64,000 nt of DNA, taken from positions 248,001-312,000 of the forward strand of contig CANMWT010000004.1 of assembly GCA_947501635.1 (NCBI GenBank), in the 5' to 3' direction. Source of the stretch: an uncultured Roseobacter sp. (lineage in GTDB: Bacteria; Pseudomonadota; Alphaproteobacteria; Rhodobacterales; Rhodobacteraceae). Below, one piece after another: positions 27,991 through 37,549 of this stretch. Under the pieces are notes generated by a model. That model made no database searches. It was not told the DNA's origin and saw only the letters and a program-made list of their open reading frames with translations. The number at the start of each line of letters is the position of its first letter. Position 1 is the stretch's first letter. The translations under genes were made by a program, and so were the position numbers.

Positions 27991-28679
27991 GTGTTGCCGA
28001 TCTTTCGTGCGACGCTGCGTGACAAGGCTTCTGACAACAGCAAGGCACCCATTGCAATGACAATCGAGATGACCACCAGTTTCATGGCCGAGCTTTCCGC
28101 GCCGGGCACCTGCAAAAATGCATAAACTGCAGAAGGCAGGGTCTGGGTCTGGCCGGGAATGTTGGACACAAATGTGATCGTGGCACCGAATTCGCCCATG
28201 GCTTTGGCGAAGGAAAGAATACTTCCGGCGATTACACCCGGCAGGATCATCGGCAGGGTGACCGTCAGATACACCCAGACCCGTGACGCGCCCAGAGTGG
28301 CCGCGGCCTCTTCCAGTTTAGGGTCAACCGCCTCGATGGACAGCCGTATCGCGCGGACCATCAGCGGAAAGGCCATAATGGCCGCCGCCAGCGCGGCCCC
28401 CGTCCAGCGGAAAGCAAAAACAATGCCCAATTGCGACAACGCCTGACCGATGGGGGCTTGCAGGTTGAAGGTGATGAGCAGCAGATACCCCGTCACCACC
28501 GGTGGCAGGATCAGCGGTAAATGTACCAGCCCGTTGAACAGCTGCTTGCCTCTAAACTCTGACCGCGCCAGCGCATGTGCCGCCAGCAACGCAAACGGCA
28601 GGCTCGCCAGGGTGGCCCAGAAAGCCACACGCAGCGACAGTGCAACCGCGTTCCATTCCTCGGGGCTTAGCCAGTCCAT
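27987..28679 (-). CDS. modB: Molybdate ABC importer permease
   Basis: A 230-residue inner-membrane permease with five or six helices and the ATPase-contact loop EAAATLGASRVWVYLTVTLPMILPG. The ATG at 28679 is chosen over an in-frame TTG at 28691 because GAAGAG precedes it at a good distance, and the result starts MDWLSPEEWNAV as in other ModB proteins. Confidence 0.93.
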   Translation of the reverse strand: MDWLSPEEWNAVALSLRVAFWATLASLPFALLAAHALARSEFRGKQLFNGLVHLPLILPPVVTGYLLLITFNLQAPIGQALSQLGIVFAFRWTGAALAAAIMAFPLMVRAIRLSIEAVDPKLEEAAATLGASRVWVYLTVTLPMILPGVIAGSILSFAKAMGEFGATITFVSNIPGQTQTLPSAVYAFLQVPGAESSAMKLVVISIVIAMGALLLSEALSRSVARKIGNT

Positions 28680-28687
28680 GTGTCTCT

Positions 28688-29464
28688 TCAATCCCCGATC
28701 AGGATAAAACCGTCGCGTCTGAATACCTCATCTGCAGCGGGGCTGTCCAAATAGTCAAGCAAAGCGACGGCAGCCGCGTTTTCCGATGCAGCCAGTTGCG
28801 CGGCGGGGTAGCGGATGGCAGGATGCGTCTCTTCAGGAAAGACACCAACAGTCGCGACCGCCGGATCAGCGCGAGCGTCCGTTGCATAGACGATGCCCAA
28901 CGGCGTTGCGCCAAGAGCCACCAACGCCATCGCGGCGCGCACATTGTCTGTCTGCGCCACAGCATCCGCGACCTGATCCCACAGCCCCAGGCTTTGGAGC
29001 GCGGCTTTGCCGTATATCCCTGCCGGCACGGCTTCGGTCAGTGCCATCGCCAATCGCCCCCCGTCCAATGCGCCGCGCAAATCCAGATCGGGCGAGACCG
29101 TCAACTGCAGCGCCGTACCAGCCTTTCCGATCAGCACCAGACGGTTTCCGACCAGATTGCGCCGTGTCTGCGGCTTGATCCGGCCTTGCGCTTCAAGGTG
29201 ATCCATCCAGTCCGTGCTGGCGGAAACAAACAGATCTGCCGGTGCGCCATATTCGATTTGCCGGGCGAGCGCTGAGGAACCTGCAAATGATAGCGTGACG
29301 CTGTGTCCGCTTGCAGCTTCGAAGCTTGCGGTGATTTCCTCGAGCGTTTCTTTCAGACTGCTGGCGGCAAAGACCGTGACCTGCTCAGCTAGGCTTGTAT
29401 TGGCCATAACGGTCCATAGCAGTGCCGCACGACCCAAATACCTGATCTTTTTGCCAATTCCCAT
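28688..29464 (-). CDS. modA: Molybdate-binding periplasmic protein
   Basis: A 258-residue periplasmic protein. The N-terminus has a signal peptide ending near NTSLA-EQ, followed by VTVFAASSLKETLEEI, the classical ModA oxyanion-binding start, and later FAGSSALARQIEYGAPADLFVSAS. It captures molybdate (and often tungstate) for ModBC. It is the first gene of the minus-strand modABC operon, 25 bases after arsJ. Confidence 0.93.
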   Translation of the reverse strand: MGIGKKIRYLGRAALLWTVMANTSLAEQVTVFAASSLKETLEEITASFEAASGHSVTLSFAGSSALARQIEYGAPADLFVSASTDWMDHLEAQGRIKPQTRRNLVGNRLVLIGKAGTALQLTVSPDLDLRGALDGGRLAMALTEAVPAGIYGKAALQSLGLWDQVADAVAQTDNVRAAMALVALGATPLGIVYATDARADPAVATVGVFPEETHPAIRYPAAQLAASENAAAVALLDYLDSPAADEVFRRDGFILIGD

Positions 29465-29489
29465 GCGACAGTAATCCCGCAGGTTGTCG

Positions 29490-30755
29490 TCAGGTGCAAG
29501 ATGCCTTGGCGCTTTGCGCTGTTGCCTTCAGTCGAGAGACGCCAATCACATTCAGCACCAGAAGTGCTGCTGCGGTTGCAAGGCACAGGCTCAACCCGCC
29601 AAGCTGATAGGTGGCGCCTGACAAAACCGTCCCCAAAAGCCGCCCGGCGGCATTGGCCATATAGTAAAACCCCACATCCATCGTCACGCGGTCGTCGGTA
29701 CTGAACGCAAGGATCAAATAGGAATGCAGAGACGAATTGACAGCGAAAATCCCGCCGAACACAAGCAAGCCCGTCACGATCGTTGCCGTAAGCCACGGCG
29801 CCGGGGCAGGTGTTACAAAAACAAGTGCGGCCAGCAGGGCCGGCACCAGTATCAGCGCCGTGCCCCAGATGCGCGCGTCACGGATCAACAGGGGCAAATC
29901 GCGCATCTGGGCGCGCAAGAGCTTCGGGGCGCTGGCCTGCACCGCACCGTAAAGGATGATCCACAGCGCCATAAAACTGCCGATCATGAAAAAAGCCGCC
30001 CGGTTTCCTTCGGTCGTCCCGTCGGAAAGAACCGCGTAAAAGTAGATCGGAATGCCCACAACAAACCACGCGTCACGCGCGCCAAACAGAAACATCCGCG
30101 CGAAACTCAACCAGTTGATATTGCGGTTTTTAGAGAAGACTTCTTGAAATTTTGCCGATTTGCGTCCTGACGGCAGGCCCTTGGGCAGTTTTACCAGCAA
30201 AACAGCCAGCGTCAGCGCGAGAAATCCCGCCATCGCAAGAACCGAGGCTGTAAAGCCCAAAAGGCCCAACATGGCCGCCCCAAGGAAAAAGCCAAATCCC
30301 TTAACCGCGTTTTTTGAGCCAGTCAGGGCTGCGACCCAACGAAACAAACCAGCCCCGTCGCGGGGTGCCAGCAGTTTGACAGCGGATTTGGCGCTCATTT
30401 TTGACAGGTCTTTGGCTACGCCTGAAAGACCTTGCACCAGCATGACAAAGGCCACCGAGGCGCCAATGACCCAGCTTGGGTCCAATTGGGTGAGCATCAG
30501 CAAGGCAATCACCTGTAACCCAAGGCCTGCAAACAGGGTCGAGGCGAGACCAAAGCGCGCGGCAATCCACCCCGCGCTCAGGTTGGTGACAATGCCTGCG
30601 ATCTCGTAGAGTACAAACAGATAGGCCAGTTGGACCGGCGAATAGCCCAGCCCGTGAAAATGCAGCAGCACCAACATGCGCAGCGCGCCGTCGGTGACCA
30701 TGAACCCCCAATAGGCTGCGGTCACGGCGATATATGCGGCAAGGCCGTTTTGCAT
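29490..30755 (-). CDS. arsJ: Organoarsenical efflux MFS transporter ArsJ
   Basis: A 421-residue major facilitator protein with about 12 helices and the ArsJ-typical stretches GFMVTDGALRMLVLLHFHGLGYSP and GVAKDLSKMSAKSAVK. ArsJ exports 1-arseno-3-phosphoglycerate, made by the GAPDH encoded just upstream. The start at 30755 is 3 bases past the gap stop. The adjacency of an arsenate-linked GAPDH and a regulator-reductase makes the call firm. Confidence 0.92.
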   Translation of the reverse strand: MQNGLAAYIAVTAAYWGFMVTDGALRMLVLLHFHGLGYSPVQLAYLFVLYEIAGIVTNLSAGWIAARFGLASTLFAGLGLQVIALLMLTQLDPSWVIGASVAFVMLVQGLSGVAKDLSKMSAKSAVKLLAPRDGAGLFRWVAALTGSKNAVKGFGFFLGAAMLGLLGFTASVLAMAGFLALTLAVLLVKLPKGLPSGRKSAKFQEVFSKNRNINWLSFARMFLFGARDAWFVVGIPIYFYAVLSDGTTEGNRAAFFMIGSFMALWIILYGAVQASAPKLLRAQMRDLPLLIRDARIWGTALILVPALLAALVFVTPAPAPWLTATIVTGLLVFGGIFAVNSSLHSYLILAFSTDDRVTMDVGFYYMANAAGRLLGTVLSGATYQLGGLSLCLATAAALLVLNVIGVSRLKATAQSAKASCT

Positions 30756-30757
30756 CG

Positions 30758-31756
30758 TTACAGGCTCTCGCGGACCATATGGGCTACATCGACCAGCCTG
30801 TGCGCATATCCCCACTCGTTGTCATACCACGCATAGACCTTGAGCTGTGTGCCGTTGATGACCATCGTGGAAGGCCCGTCGACGATCGTCGATCTGGGAT
30901 CATTCGTATAGTCGGTACTGACCAGCGGACGCGTCTCATACCCAAGAATGCCTTTCAGGGCTCCTGCGGCGGCGGCCTCGAAAAGACTGTTGACCTCTTG
31001 CACGGTGGTCTCGCGCTCAAGCTCGAAAACACAGTCGGTCAGCGATGCGTTGAGCAAGGGCACCCGGACCGCATGTCCGTTCAGCCGCCCCGTGAGTTCG
31101 GGATAGATCAAGGTGATGGCTGTAGCGCTGCCGGTGGTGGTCGGGATCAGCGAGTTCAGGGCGGAGCGTGCGCGGCGCAGGTCTTTGGCCGGCCGGTCTA
31201 CAATCGTCTGGGTGTTTGTCACATCATGAATAGTTGTTATGCATCCGTGCTTTATGCCGATATTCTCATGTATCACCTTTACAACAGGTGCCAGGCAGTT
31301 GGTGGTGCAGCTGGCGGCTGTGATGATGTTGTGCGTCGCTGGATCGTAAACCTCGTTGTTGACCCCGAAAACGATATTGGCCGTCGGGCCGTCTTTGACG
31401 GGCGCTGACACGACCACCTTCTTGACCCCCGCGGCGAAGTATGGAGCGAGAGCGGCTTCGGTTTTGAACGCGCCGGTGCAATCGATGACAATATCGACTC
31501 CGTCCAGTGGCAGGCGGGCCAGGTCTGTCTCGGCGTGTGCGGGCAGGCGCGTTCCGTTCACGGTAATGCTTGTCTCATCCGATGAAAACGCAGCGTCCCA
31601 GCGGCCGTGCACCGTGTCGAACTCAAGCAGATGGGCATGCATCGCCGGATCGCCGACAGCGTCGTTGATCCAAGCCACCTGCGCGCCGCTCTCCAGCAGT
31701 GGTTTCAGGGCAAGTTTGCCGATACGGCCAAGGCCATTAAGTGCGAAAGTTGTCAT
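30758..31756 (-). CDS. gapdh (arsJ-associated): ArsJ-associated glyceraldehyde-3-phosphate dehydrogenase
   Basis: A 332-residue GAPDH with the Rossmann start [18 protein letters not shown] and the active site SCTTNCLAP. In ars operons this enzyme couples glyceraldehyde-3-phosphate with arsenate to form 1-arseno-3-phosphoglycerate, which ArsJ exports, giving resistance without reduction. It is distinct from the housekeeping gap at 63674. It overlaps arsRC by 4 bases. Confidence 0.92.
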   Translation of the reverse strand: MTTFALNGLGRIGKLALKPLLESGAQVAWINDAVGDPAMHAHLLEFDTVHGRWDAAFSSDETSITVNGTRLPAHAETDLARLPLDGVDIVIDCTGAFKTEAALAPYFAAGVKKVVVSAPVKDGPTANIVFGVNNEVYDPATHNIITAASCTTNCLAPVVKVIHENIGIKHGCITTIHDVTNTQTIVDRPAKDLRRARSALNSLIPTTTGSATAITLIYPELTGRLNGHAVRVPLLNASLTDCVFELERETTVQEVNSLFEAAAAGALKGILGYETRPLVSTDYTNDPRSTIVDGPSTMVINGTQLKVYAWYDNEWGYAHRLVDVAHMVRESL

Positions 31757-32592
31757 GTCGTCTCCGGTAATCGGCCGATCTCATCGACCTTGGATTGCAG
31801 GGTGGCGCGGTCGAGCTCCGCGAAAGGCAAGGCGGCAAAGGCCTTGATACGTTGCGCCATCGCACGGAAAGTTTGCGCGAAGGCGTTTTGTTTCTCGGCG
31901 TAGGTTCCGGTGACTTTTACCGGATCGACCAAGCCCCAGTGGGCCGAGATGGGCTGGCTTTTCCAGGGCGGGCATTCTTCGTTTGCGGCAAGGTCGCAGA
32001 CGGTAAAGACAAAGTCCAAACGCGGCGCGCTGCTGCCCTGAAATTCAGCCAGATGTTTCGAGCGCAAATGCGATATGTCCAGGCCGTTTTTCTGCAACAG
32101 GTGCACGGCCATTGGATTTGGCGCGGCAAAGGGGTGCGAGCCTGCCGAATAGACATTAAAGCGGTCCCCGGCCTCGTCGCGCATCAGCGCTTCTGCGAAA
32201 ATCGACCGCGCAGAGTTGCCCGTGCAGACGAACAGCACATTGTATGTGCCTTCCGGTGGCTGCCAGTCCCCTGCGCCATCGTTCGTCGCGGGCATTTCGC
32301 AGAGCGCAGGGCGGCTGCGGCAGCAATCGCGGAAAAGATAGTCTGTCAATGCTTCGGCGTTTTGCAGGTTGGCCGAATAAAGTAACGAAGTTCCGTGACG
32401 CCGTTGCACGACCAGTCCCGCTTCATGCAGCGCGGCAAGGTATACTGAGGCTGTGTTCGGCTTCAGCGACAGGATGCGTGCGATTTCTCCGGCGGGCACT
32501 TCGTCAGGGCAGCGACGCACAAGCAGTCTGAACAGCGCCAGACGTTGCGGATGGCTGAGGGCGGAGAACTGTTTGATCGCATCTATTTCCAT
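31753..32592 (-). CDS. arsRC: ArsR repressor-arsenate reductase fusion
   Basis: A 279-residue fusion. Residues 1-100 are an ArsR-type winged helix; a cysteine cluster at Cys90, Cys91 and Cys98 is a likely arsenite sensor. Residues 117-260 are a low-molecular-weight phosphatase-type arsenate reductase with the loop CTGNSARS (Cys123 to Arg129). The protein would thus sense As(III) and reduce As(V). It heads the operon with the GAPDH and arsJ. No Shine-Dalgarno sequence precedes the ATG, so the mRNA may be leaderless. Confidence 0.92.
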   Translation of the reverse strand: MEIDAIKQFSALSHPQRLALFRLLVRRCPDEVPAGEIARILSLKPNTASVYLAALHEAGLVVQRRHGTSLLYSANLQNAEALTDYLFRDCCRSRPALCEMPATNDGAGDWQPPEGTYNVLFVCTGNSARSIFAEALMRDEAGDRFNVYSAGSHPFAAPNPMAVHLLQKNGLDISHLRSKHLAEFQGSSAPRLDFVFTVCDLAANEECPPWKSQPISAHWGLVDPVKVTGTYAEKQNAFAQTFRAMAQRIKAFAALPFAELDRATLQSKVDEIGRLPETT

Positions 32593-32594
32593 AA

Positions 32595-32610
32595 TTCATG
32601 AATATATGAA
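32595..32610. promoter_or_regulatory. Candidate ArsR operator
   Basis: TTCAT-N6-ATGAA is a perfect inverted repeat in a short AT-rich segment starting 2 bases upstream of the arsRC start codon. Its layout resembles known ArsR operators. It would give autoregulation of the arsRC-gapdh-arsJ operon. Confidence 0.55.
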
Positions 32611-32778
32611 ATAAATATTCCCGCAACCCCGCTAAGCAAGAAATCTGCGGTTCCGGCAGCGAAGTGGCATACCGCGAAAAAGCCGCAAAGCCCGCGCGCC
32701 GCGCCGGCAATCTGTTTGCAGTTCAAAAGGCGCTGGCATAGTCTGCGCCGAACCGGGGGAGTGGGCTTACAGCATAAG

Positions 32779-33483
32779 ATGAACGACATTTTTGACGGTC
32801 TTGCCGCCGCCTTCTGGCTGGTGGTGTCCTTTGACCCCGAACTGATCGAAATCAGCCTGCGATCCTTGCAGGTCACGCTGGGGGCGTTGGTGCTTTCCTG
32901 CGCCATCGCCCTTCCGTTGGGAACGTTTCTGGCCATCCGGCGGTTCCGGTACCGCCGCCTGACGATTTCGGTTTTGAACGCCTTAATGGGGTTGCCGCCT
33001 GTGGTGGTCGGTCTGATCGTCTACATTCTCTTGTCGCGCTCTGGTCCTTTTGGGGTCTTGGGCCTTTTGTTCACGCCAACTGCGATGGTGATCGCGCAGG
33101 TGATTATAATCACGCCCCTTATCGCCTCGATCACCCATCAGGCGATGCGTGAACTCTGGGCGGAGTACCATGACCTGCTGATCTCTTTGAACACGTCGCA
33201 GTGGCAACGCGTCAAGACGCTGGTCTGGGACGGGCGGCGCAACTTGCTGACCGCGGCACTCGCGGGTTTTGGGCGTGGCATCGGCGAAGTGGGAGCGATC
33301 ATGATTGTCGGCGGAAACATTGACAATGCGACACGCGTTCTGACCACGGCCATCGCCCTTGAGACAGGAAAAGGCGATTTTGCGCTGGCGCTGGCGCTGG
33401 GGTTTGTGCTGATTGCACTTGCGATTGGGGTCAATGTTTCAATCCACTGGCTGTCGCGCACAGAGCGGGAGGGGCGCTGGTGA
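32779..33483 (+). CDS. tupB: Tungstate ABC importer permease
   Basis: A 234-residue permease of the TupB/WtpB type with about five helices and the ATPase-contact loop around YHDLLISLNTSQWQRVKTLVWDGRRN. The ATG at 32779 begins MNDIFDGLAAAF. The next two genes encode a TupC-like ATPase and a TupA-like binding protein, with 4-base overlaps throughout. The operon starts divergently from arsRC, 186 bases apart. Confidence 0.88.
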   Translation: MNDIFDGLAAAFWLVVSFDPELIEISLRSLQVTLGALVLSCAIALPLGTFLAIRRFRYRRLTISVLNALMGLPPVVVGLIVYILLSRSGPFGVLGLLFTPTAMVIAQVIIITPLIASITHQAMRELWAEYHDLLISLNTSQWQRVKTLVWDGRRNLLTAALAGFGRGIGEVGAIMIVGGNIDNATRVLTTAIALETGKGDFALALALGFVLIALAIGVNVSIHWLSRTEREGRW

Positions 33484-34193
33484 CAACGATCCTTCCTTTG
33501 ACGCTGCAGGATGTGGCGGTGCGCCGGCGCGGCAAACGCCTGATCGGACCCGTCACGACAACGCTGGGCCGGCAGGGCATAACCATCATTGTCGGGCCGA
33601 ATGGCAGCGGTAAAACGACCCTTCTCAAGGTCATGCACGGAGTGGAGCGTATCAGCACCGGAACGGTCCGATGGGCTGTACCCGACAGTGAGGCGCAGCA
33701 CCACCAAGGCTATGTATTCCAGACGCCCATCATGCTGCGTCGTTCGGTTGCAGACAACCTGCGCTACCCACTGCAGCTGCACAACATTGCCAAGGCCGAG
33801 ACTGAACAGCGCATGATCGACTGGGCCCGCAAAATCGGCTTGCACGACCACTTGCAGATTTCGGCAACGCGGCTTTCGGGGGGCGAAAAACAGCGTCTGG
33901 CGCTGGGGCGTGCCTTGATCCGGCGCCCGGAGGTTCTGTTTCTGGATGAACCCTGTGCCAACCTTGATGGAGCGTCAACCCGCGACATCGAAGCCTTGCT
34001 GATCGAGGCCCGCAAGGCGGGTACCCGAATTGTGATGACCACGCATAATATCGGTCAGGCAAAAAGGCTTGCGGATGATGCGTTGTTTATGCTGCATGGA
34101 ATCATAAAAGAAGCCGGACCCGCGCGCGCCTTTTTCGATGCGCCGCAGTCCAAAGAACTCATGGCGTTTTTCAGAGGAGACATTATCGCATGA
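33480..34193 (+). CDS. tupC: Tungstate ABC importer ATP-binding protein
   Basis: A 237-residue ABC ATPase with Walker A VGPNGSGKTTLL, signature LSGGEKQRLALGRALI and Walker B VLFLDEPCANLD. It has no C-terminal TOBE domain, unlike ModC at 26896, which fits the Tup type. The GTG start overlaps tupB by 4 bases, and the end overlaps tupA by 4. Confidence 0.88.
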   Translation: MTTILPLTLQDVAVRRRGKRLIGPVTTTLGRQGITIIVGPNGSGKTTLLKVMHGVERISTGTVRWAVPDSEAQHHQGYVFQTPIMLRRSVADNLRYPLQLHNIAKAETEQRMIDWARKIGLHDHLQISATRLSGGEKQRLALGRALIRRPEVLFLDEPCANLDGASTRDIEALLIEARKAGTRIVMTTHNIGQAKRLADDALFMLHGIIKEAGPARAFFDAPQSKELMAFFRGDIIA

Positions 34194-34996
34194 TGACGCG
34201 TGTGTCAGTGACACTTGCCGCTATTTTCTTCGCAACTGCGGCGTTTGCAGAAGACTTCAAAATGGCTGTGACAACGTCTTTTGAAAACTCCGGGCTGGCG
34301 GATGTTCTGTTGCCCGCAATCAAGCAAGATCTGGGCATAGATGTGCAGTTGCTGGTCGTCGGCACAGGACAGGCGTTGCGTCTGGGGCAGGCAGGTGATG
34401 TGGATGCGATCCTTGTTCACTCGCGCGCAGCCGAAGAGGCTTTCGTGGCGGAAGGCTACGGCACCCATCGCCGCGAGATTATGTATAACGATTTTGTCCT
34501 TATTGGCCCGCAAAACGATCCTGCAGACATCGCAGGTGCCACGTCTGCCGTCGAGGCGCTGCAACGGATCGGCGCCATCGAGCCTGCATTTGTCAGCAGG
34601 GGGGATGATAGCGGCACCCACAAAAAAGAGCTGTCACTCTGGGCTTTGTCCGGCTTTGACGCAGCAGTATTCGGCCCTTGGTATCGTGAGGTTGGCGCAG
34701 GCATGGGGGCGAGCCTGAACACCGCGGCGGGGCTTAGCGCCTACATCCTTGCGGATCGCGCGAGTTGGCTGAATTTTGGCAACAAGGCGAACCTTGCCTT
34801 GCTTTATGCGGGCGACCCGGTGTTGTTCAACCAGTACGCCTATCTGCCGGTCCATCCCGACAAACACGTGCATGTGCGCAACGATCTTGCCGCAAAAGTT
34901 GAGGAATGGCTGGTAAGCCCTTCTGCAGCCGAGCTAATCAATAGCTACCAGATCGACGGTGAGACGCTTTTTACCTTCAACGCCGCAGAAAAGTAA
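34190..34996 (+). CDS. tupA: Tungstate-binding periplasmic protein
   Basis: A 268-residue protein with a signal peptide ending near AAFA-ED. The mature N-terminus MAVTTSFENSGLADVLLPAI corresponds to the TupA oxyanion motif TTTS-x-DSGL. Further family features are VVGTGQALRLGQAGDVDAILVHSRAAEEAFV and VSRGDDSGTHKKEL. Tungstate specificity is inferred from the family. It may supply the formate dehydrogenase encoded downstream. It converges with the next minus-strand gene, with 3 bases between stops. Confidence 0.88.
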   Translation: MMTRVSVTLAAIFFATAAFAEDFKMAVTTSFENSGLADVLLPAIKQDLGIDVQLLVVGTGQALRLGQAGDVDAILVHSRAAEEAFVAEGYGTHRREIMYNDFVLIGPQNDPADIAGATSAVEALQRIGAIEPAFVSRGDDSGTHKKELSLWALSGFDAAVFGPWYREVGAGMGASLNTAAGLSAYILADRASWLNFGNKANLALLYAGDPVLFNQYAYLPVHPDKHVHVRNDLAAKVEEWLVSPSAAELINSYQIDGETLFTFNAAEK

Positions 34997-34999
34997 CCG

Positions 35000-35494
35000 C
35001 TAATGCTGATGCGGTTCTTCGTCCAGTGACCCGTGCACGGCGAATTGTTCAATGCCCGCGCTTTGCGGCTCGATCATTCCGTAGCTTTCCTTGATCCCCG
35101 CATCTGTCAGTTCGCGGGCAACCGTCAGCAGTGTGTTGGGCGGCTGCTCGTCACAGAGCGCAATCATCTGGTCTATCTCTTCCAGTGCGGTACCCATCGC
35201 TGCCTCAACCGAAGGCGCGCCGTAGATCGTGACGAAGTGCTGGGCCAGTGATGCGGCGAGCGCTTCGCGTTCAAAAGGTTCGATCTGAGCGACGGCGACA
35301 AGGCTTGAACGGCCAAATGTTTCCAACCCCATCCAGCCGTTGCTGAAGGCTTGTTTGGCCTTGCCCACCAGATCACCGTCGGACCAGTTGGAAAACTCGA
35401 AACCGCCCGAGATGCACCATTCACCCGTGCGGGCGGGGCTGTGAAATACGCGGGTATCGCTTTCGTCGAAATGGATTGCGCGGGCAAGCTTCAT
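35000..35494 (-). CDS. DUF6505-like protein of unknown function
   Basis: A 164-residue acidic cytoplasmic protein. No catalytic motif is recognised. The N-terminus KLARAIHFDESDTRVF and an aromatic stretch EWCISGGFEFSNWSDGDL fit a small conserved family I recall as DUF6505. It is the last gene of a tightly overlapped minus-strand operon (DUF6494-like, Mrp, ligase-like, this gene) beside formate dehydrogenase genes. A role in cofactor or Fe-S loading is a guess from context only. Confidence 0.65.
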   Translation of the reverse strand: MKLARAIHFDESDTRVFHSPARTGEWCISGGFEFSNWSDGDLVGKAKQAFSNGWMGLETFGRSSLVAVAQIEPFEREALAASLAQHFVTIYGAPSVEAAMGTALEEIDQMIALCDEQPPNTLLTVARELTDAGIKESYGMIEPQSAGIEQFAVHGSLDEEPHQH

Positions 35495-36195
35495 GAGGCC
35501 TCCGTCAATATGTCTGTGAGAGGAATGATTGCCGTGCCGTCGTCGGACTGCAAGATCATTCCAAAATTTTCGTCGACACCCGTGAAGGTGCCGGATATGC
35601 CGCCATGGGTCACGGGTTCCTTCAGCCCATGTGCAAGGCCGCTCCATTCGGTATGGATGGGGCGCGGCCCGTCTTCGAGCCAGCGGTTGATCCAGACCAG
35701 CGAATGGCGTGTCCACGCCTCGAGCAGGGCAGGTGCTTCGACATCGGCGCAGCCTTCTGCAAACAGGGCCGTCACATCCGGTGTCAGGCCGGTGTTTTCG
35801 TCATCGGGCCACAGCGACAGTTCAAGCCCGATCACGAGCCAGTCCGGCACACTGTCGGGTGACGTCGGCGCAGCCCCCAGCATCACGCGCCCTGCGACGG
35901 CACCGTTAACGCGGATGTTCCCGTTCCATTCAAGATGCACGCCAACCTCTGGCGGGGCCAACGCGCCCAAGGCATTCTGAAAGCCCACGCCGCAGATGGG
36001 CAGCATGATGACTGCTTCTTTCAGCGGGACTTCCGGGGCAAAAACAATGGCCGCGCGCAACACATCTGGTCGCAACGCATAAACGACGAGGCCCGCATCA
36101 CAGCCTTCCCCGGCCAGGCGGCACGCCATGTCGAAGGGGCGTTCCTGCGTGGACGCCAAACTTGTGAAGAGGGGAGGCAGCGAAAGGTTTGTCAT
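35491..36195 (-). CDS. Biotin/lipoate ligase-like protein (DUF4444 type)
   Basis: A 234-residue protein with the fold pattern of the biotin/lipoate ligase family: a substrate-binding-like region HLEWNGNIRVNGAVAGRVML and a C-terminal SH3-like part ISGTFTGVDENFGMILQ. The strongly conserved GRGR-type ATP loop of biotin ligases is not seen, so activity is uncertain. It overlaps its neighbours by 4 bases on both sides, so its dose is tied to the Mrp carrier. Confidence 0.6.
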   Translation of the reverse strand: MTNLSLPPLFTSLASTQERPFDMACRLAGEGCDAGLVVYALRPDVLRAAIVFAPEVPLKEAVIMLPICGVGFQNALGALAPPEVGVHLEWNGNIRVNGAVAGRVMLGAAPTSPDSVPDWLVIGLELSLWPDDENTGLTPDVTALFAEGCADVEAPALLEAWTRHSLVWINRWLEDGPRPIHTEWSGLAHGLKEPVTHGGISGTFTGVDENFGMILQSDDGTAIIPLTDILTEAS

Positions 36196-37259
36196 GCTTT
36201 CCCGTCTGCGATCAGACGCTTTGCCACATCCCGGAACGCGGTGGCTTGTGCGCTGTCAGGTTTGGACACAACAATCGGCGCGCCCCCGTCAGCTGCCATC
36301 CGGATGTCCAGATGCAGCGGGATTTCAGCCAGAAGAGGTACACCGATCTTTTCCGCTTCAGCCGCAACGCCGCCATGGCCAAAGACATGTTCTTCATGCC
36401 CACAGTTCGAACATATATGCGTCGACATGTTTTCGATCATGCCGAGGATCGGTGTGCCGAGCTGGTTGAACATGTCGATGCCCTTGCGCGCGTCGAGCAG
36501 GGCAACATCCTGCGGCGTCGACACCACAACGGCACCGTCTACATGGAATTTCTGCGTCAAGGTCATCTGTACGTCGCCCGTGCCGGGCGGCAGGTCCACG
36601 ATCAGCACATCAAGCGCGCCCCATTGGACCTGATTCATCATTTGTTGCAACGCGCCCATCAACATCGGACCCCGCCATACAGTCGCCTGATCGTCGTTCG
36701 TCATCAGCCCGATCGACATCATGGTAACGCCGAAATTGCGCATCGGCAGGATGGTCTTTCCGTCCGGAGACGCGGGCCGACCCGATACGCCCAGCATGCG
36801 CGGTTGCGAGGGCCCGTAGACATCCGCATCCAGCAGACCGACGCGGCGGCCCTCAGCGGCGAGCGCACAGGCGATATTGGCCGACAGCGTCGACTTTCCA
36901 ACGCCACCCTTGCCGGAAGCAATGGCAATGATCCGATCCACTCCCGGGACTTTCTGCGGCCCCTTTGGCTCTGCTGCACGACCCGGTTTGAGGTCCGGCG
37001 GCGGGGCAGGTGTGCTGTGAGCGGTCATCAGCACCTGCACCTTTTCGACGCCTGCTTCGGCAAGTGCCTTTTCCGCTTCGGCTTTAACCGCCTCATAGGC
37101 GCTGGCCTGAGAGGGGGGCACTTCCATGACAAAGCGCACAGCGCCATCTTCGCCCACGGTCAGCGCCTTGACCAGTCCGGCCGCCACGAGGTCAGAGCTG
37201 GATATCGGATCCGTGACCTGTTTCAGGACGGACAGTACGTCTTCGCGGGTAATACTCAT
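36192..37259 (-). CDS. apbC: Mrp/ApbC-type Fe-S cluster carrier ATPase
   Basis: A 355-residue protein. Residues 1-85 form a MIP18-like (DUF59) domain. The P-loop GKGGVGKSTLSANIA starts at residue 116, and DADVYGPSQPRML and DLPPGTGDVQMTL follow. The CxxC that bridges a 4Fe-4S cluster between monomers is in CSNCGHEEHVF. It transfers Fe-S clusters to target enzymes in the cytoplasm. The position next to formate dehydrogenase and polyferredoxin genes suggests these as clients. Confidence 0.93.
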   Translation of the reverse strand: MSITREDVLSVLKQVTDPISSSDLVAAGLVKALTVGEDGAVRFVMEVPPSQASAYEAVKAEAEKALAEAGVEKVQVLMTAHSTPAPPPDLKPGRAAEPKGPQKVPGVDRIIAIASGKGGVGKSTLSANIACALAAEGRRVGLLDADVYGPSQPRMLGVSGRPASPDGKTILPMRNFGVTMMSIGLMTNDDQATVWRGPMLMGALQQMMNQVQWGALDVLIVDLPPGTGDVQMTLTQKFHVDGAVVVSTPQDVALLDARKGIDMFNQLGTPILGMIENMSTHICSNCGHEEHVFGHGGVAAEAEKIGVPLLAEIPLHLDIRMAADGGAPIVVSKPDSAQATAFRDVAKRLIADGKA

Positions 37260-37456
37260 CCTTCCGCAGCACCCGAGATTTCGCCGGTGACGGTGTGTTC
37301 AATGTCAAGACCGTCCACGGTGAGCACAACTTTGGCCGTATAGGTCTTGCCGGATGTGTCACCCGCATCGCGCATCGCTTTTTCGATCGCCTGTTGTGAA
37401 GTAACGCCGACCTGCTTGAGAAACTTGCGCATGGACATGTTGAAGTCTTCGTTCAT
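37256..37456 (-). CDS. Small conserved protein (DUF6494-like)
   Basis: A 66-residue protein starting MNEDFNMSMRKFLKQVGV and containing TYTAKVVLTVDGLDIEHTVTGEI. No cysteine or metal site is visible. It is the first gene of the four-gene minus-strand operon and overlaps apbC by 4 bases. I recall it as DUF6494, often found beside Mrp-type genes. The function is unknown. Confidence 0.7.
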   Translation of the reverse strand: MNEDFNMSMRKFLKQVGVTSQQAIEKAMRDAGDTSGKTYTAKVVLTVDGLDIEHTVTGEISGAAEG

Positions 37457-37549
37457 TGAAACTCTCCTGTGTGTGGTGACAGCTTGACGCTTGACCGATG
37501 ATCTATTGTGCCCCTAGGCTTGGTGCCAGTTTTCGACGGAAGGGACGGC

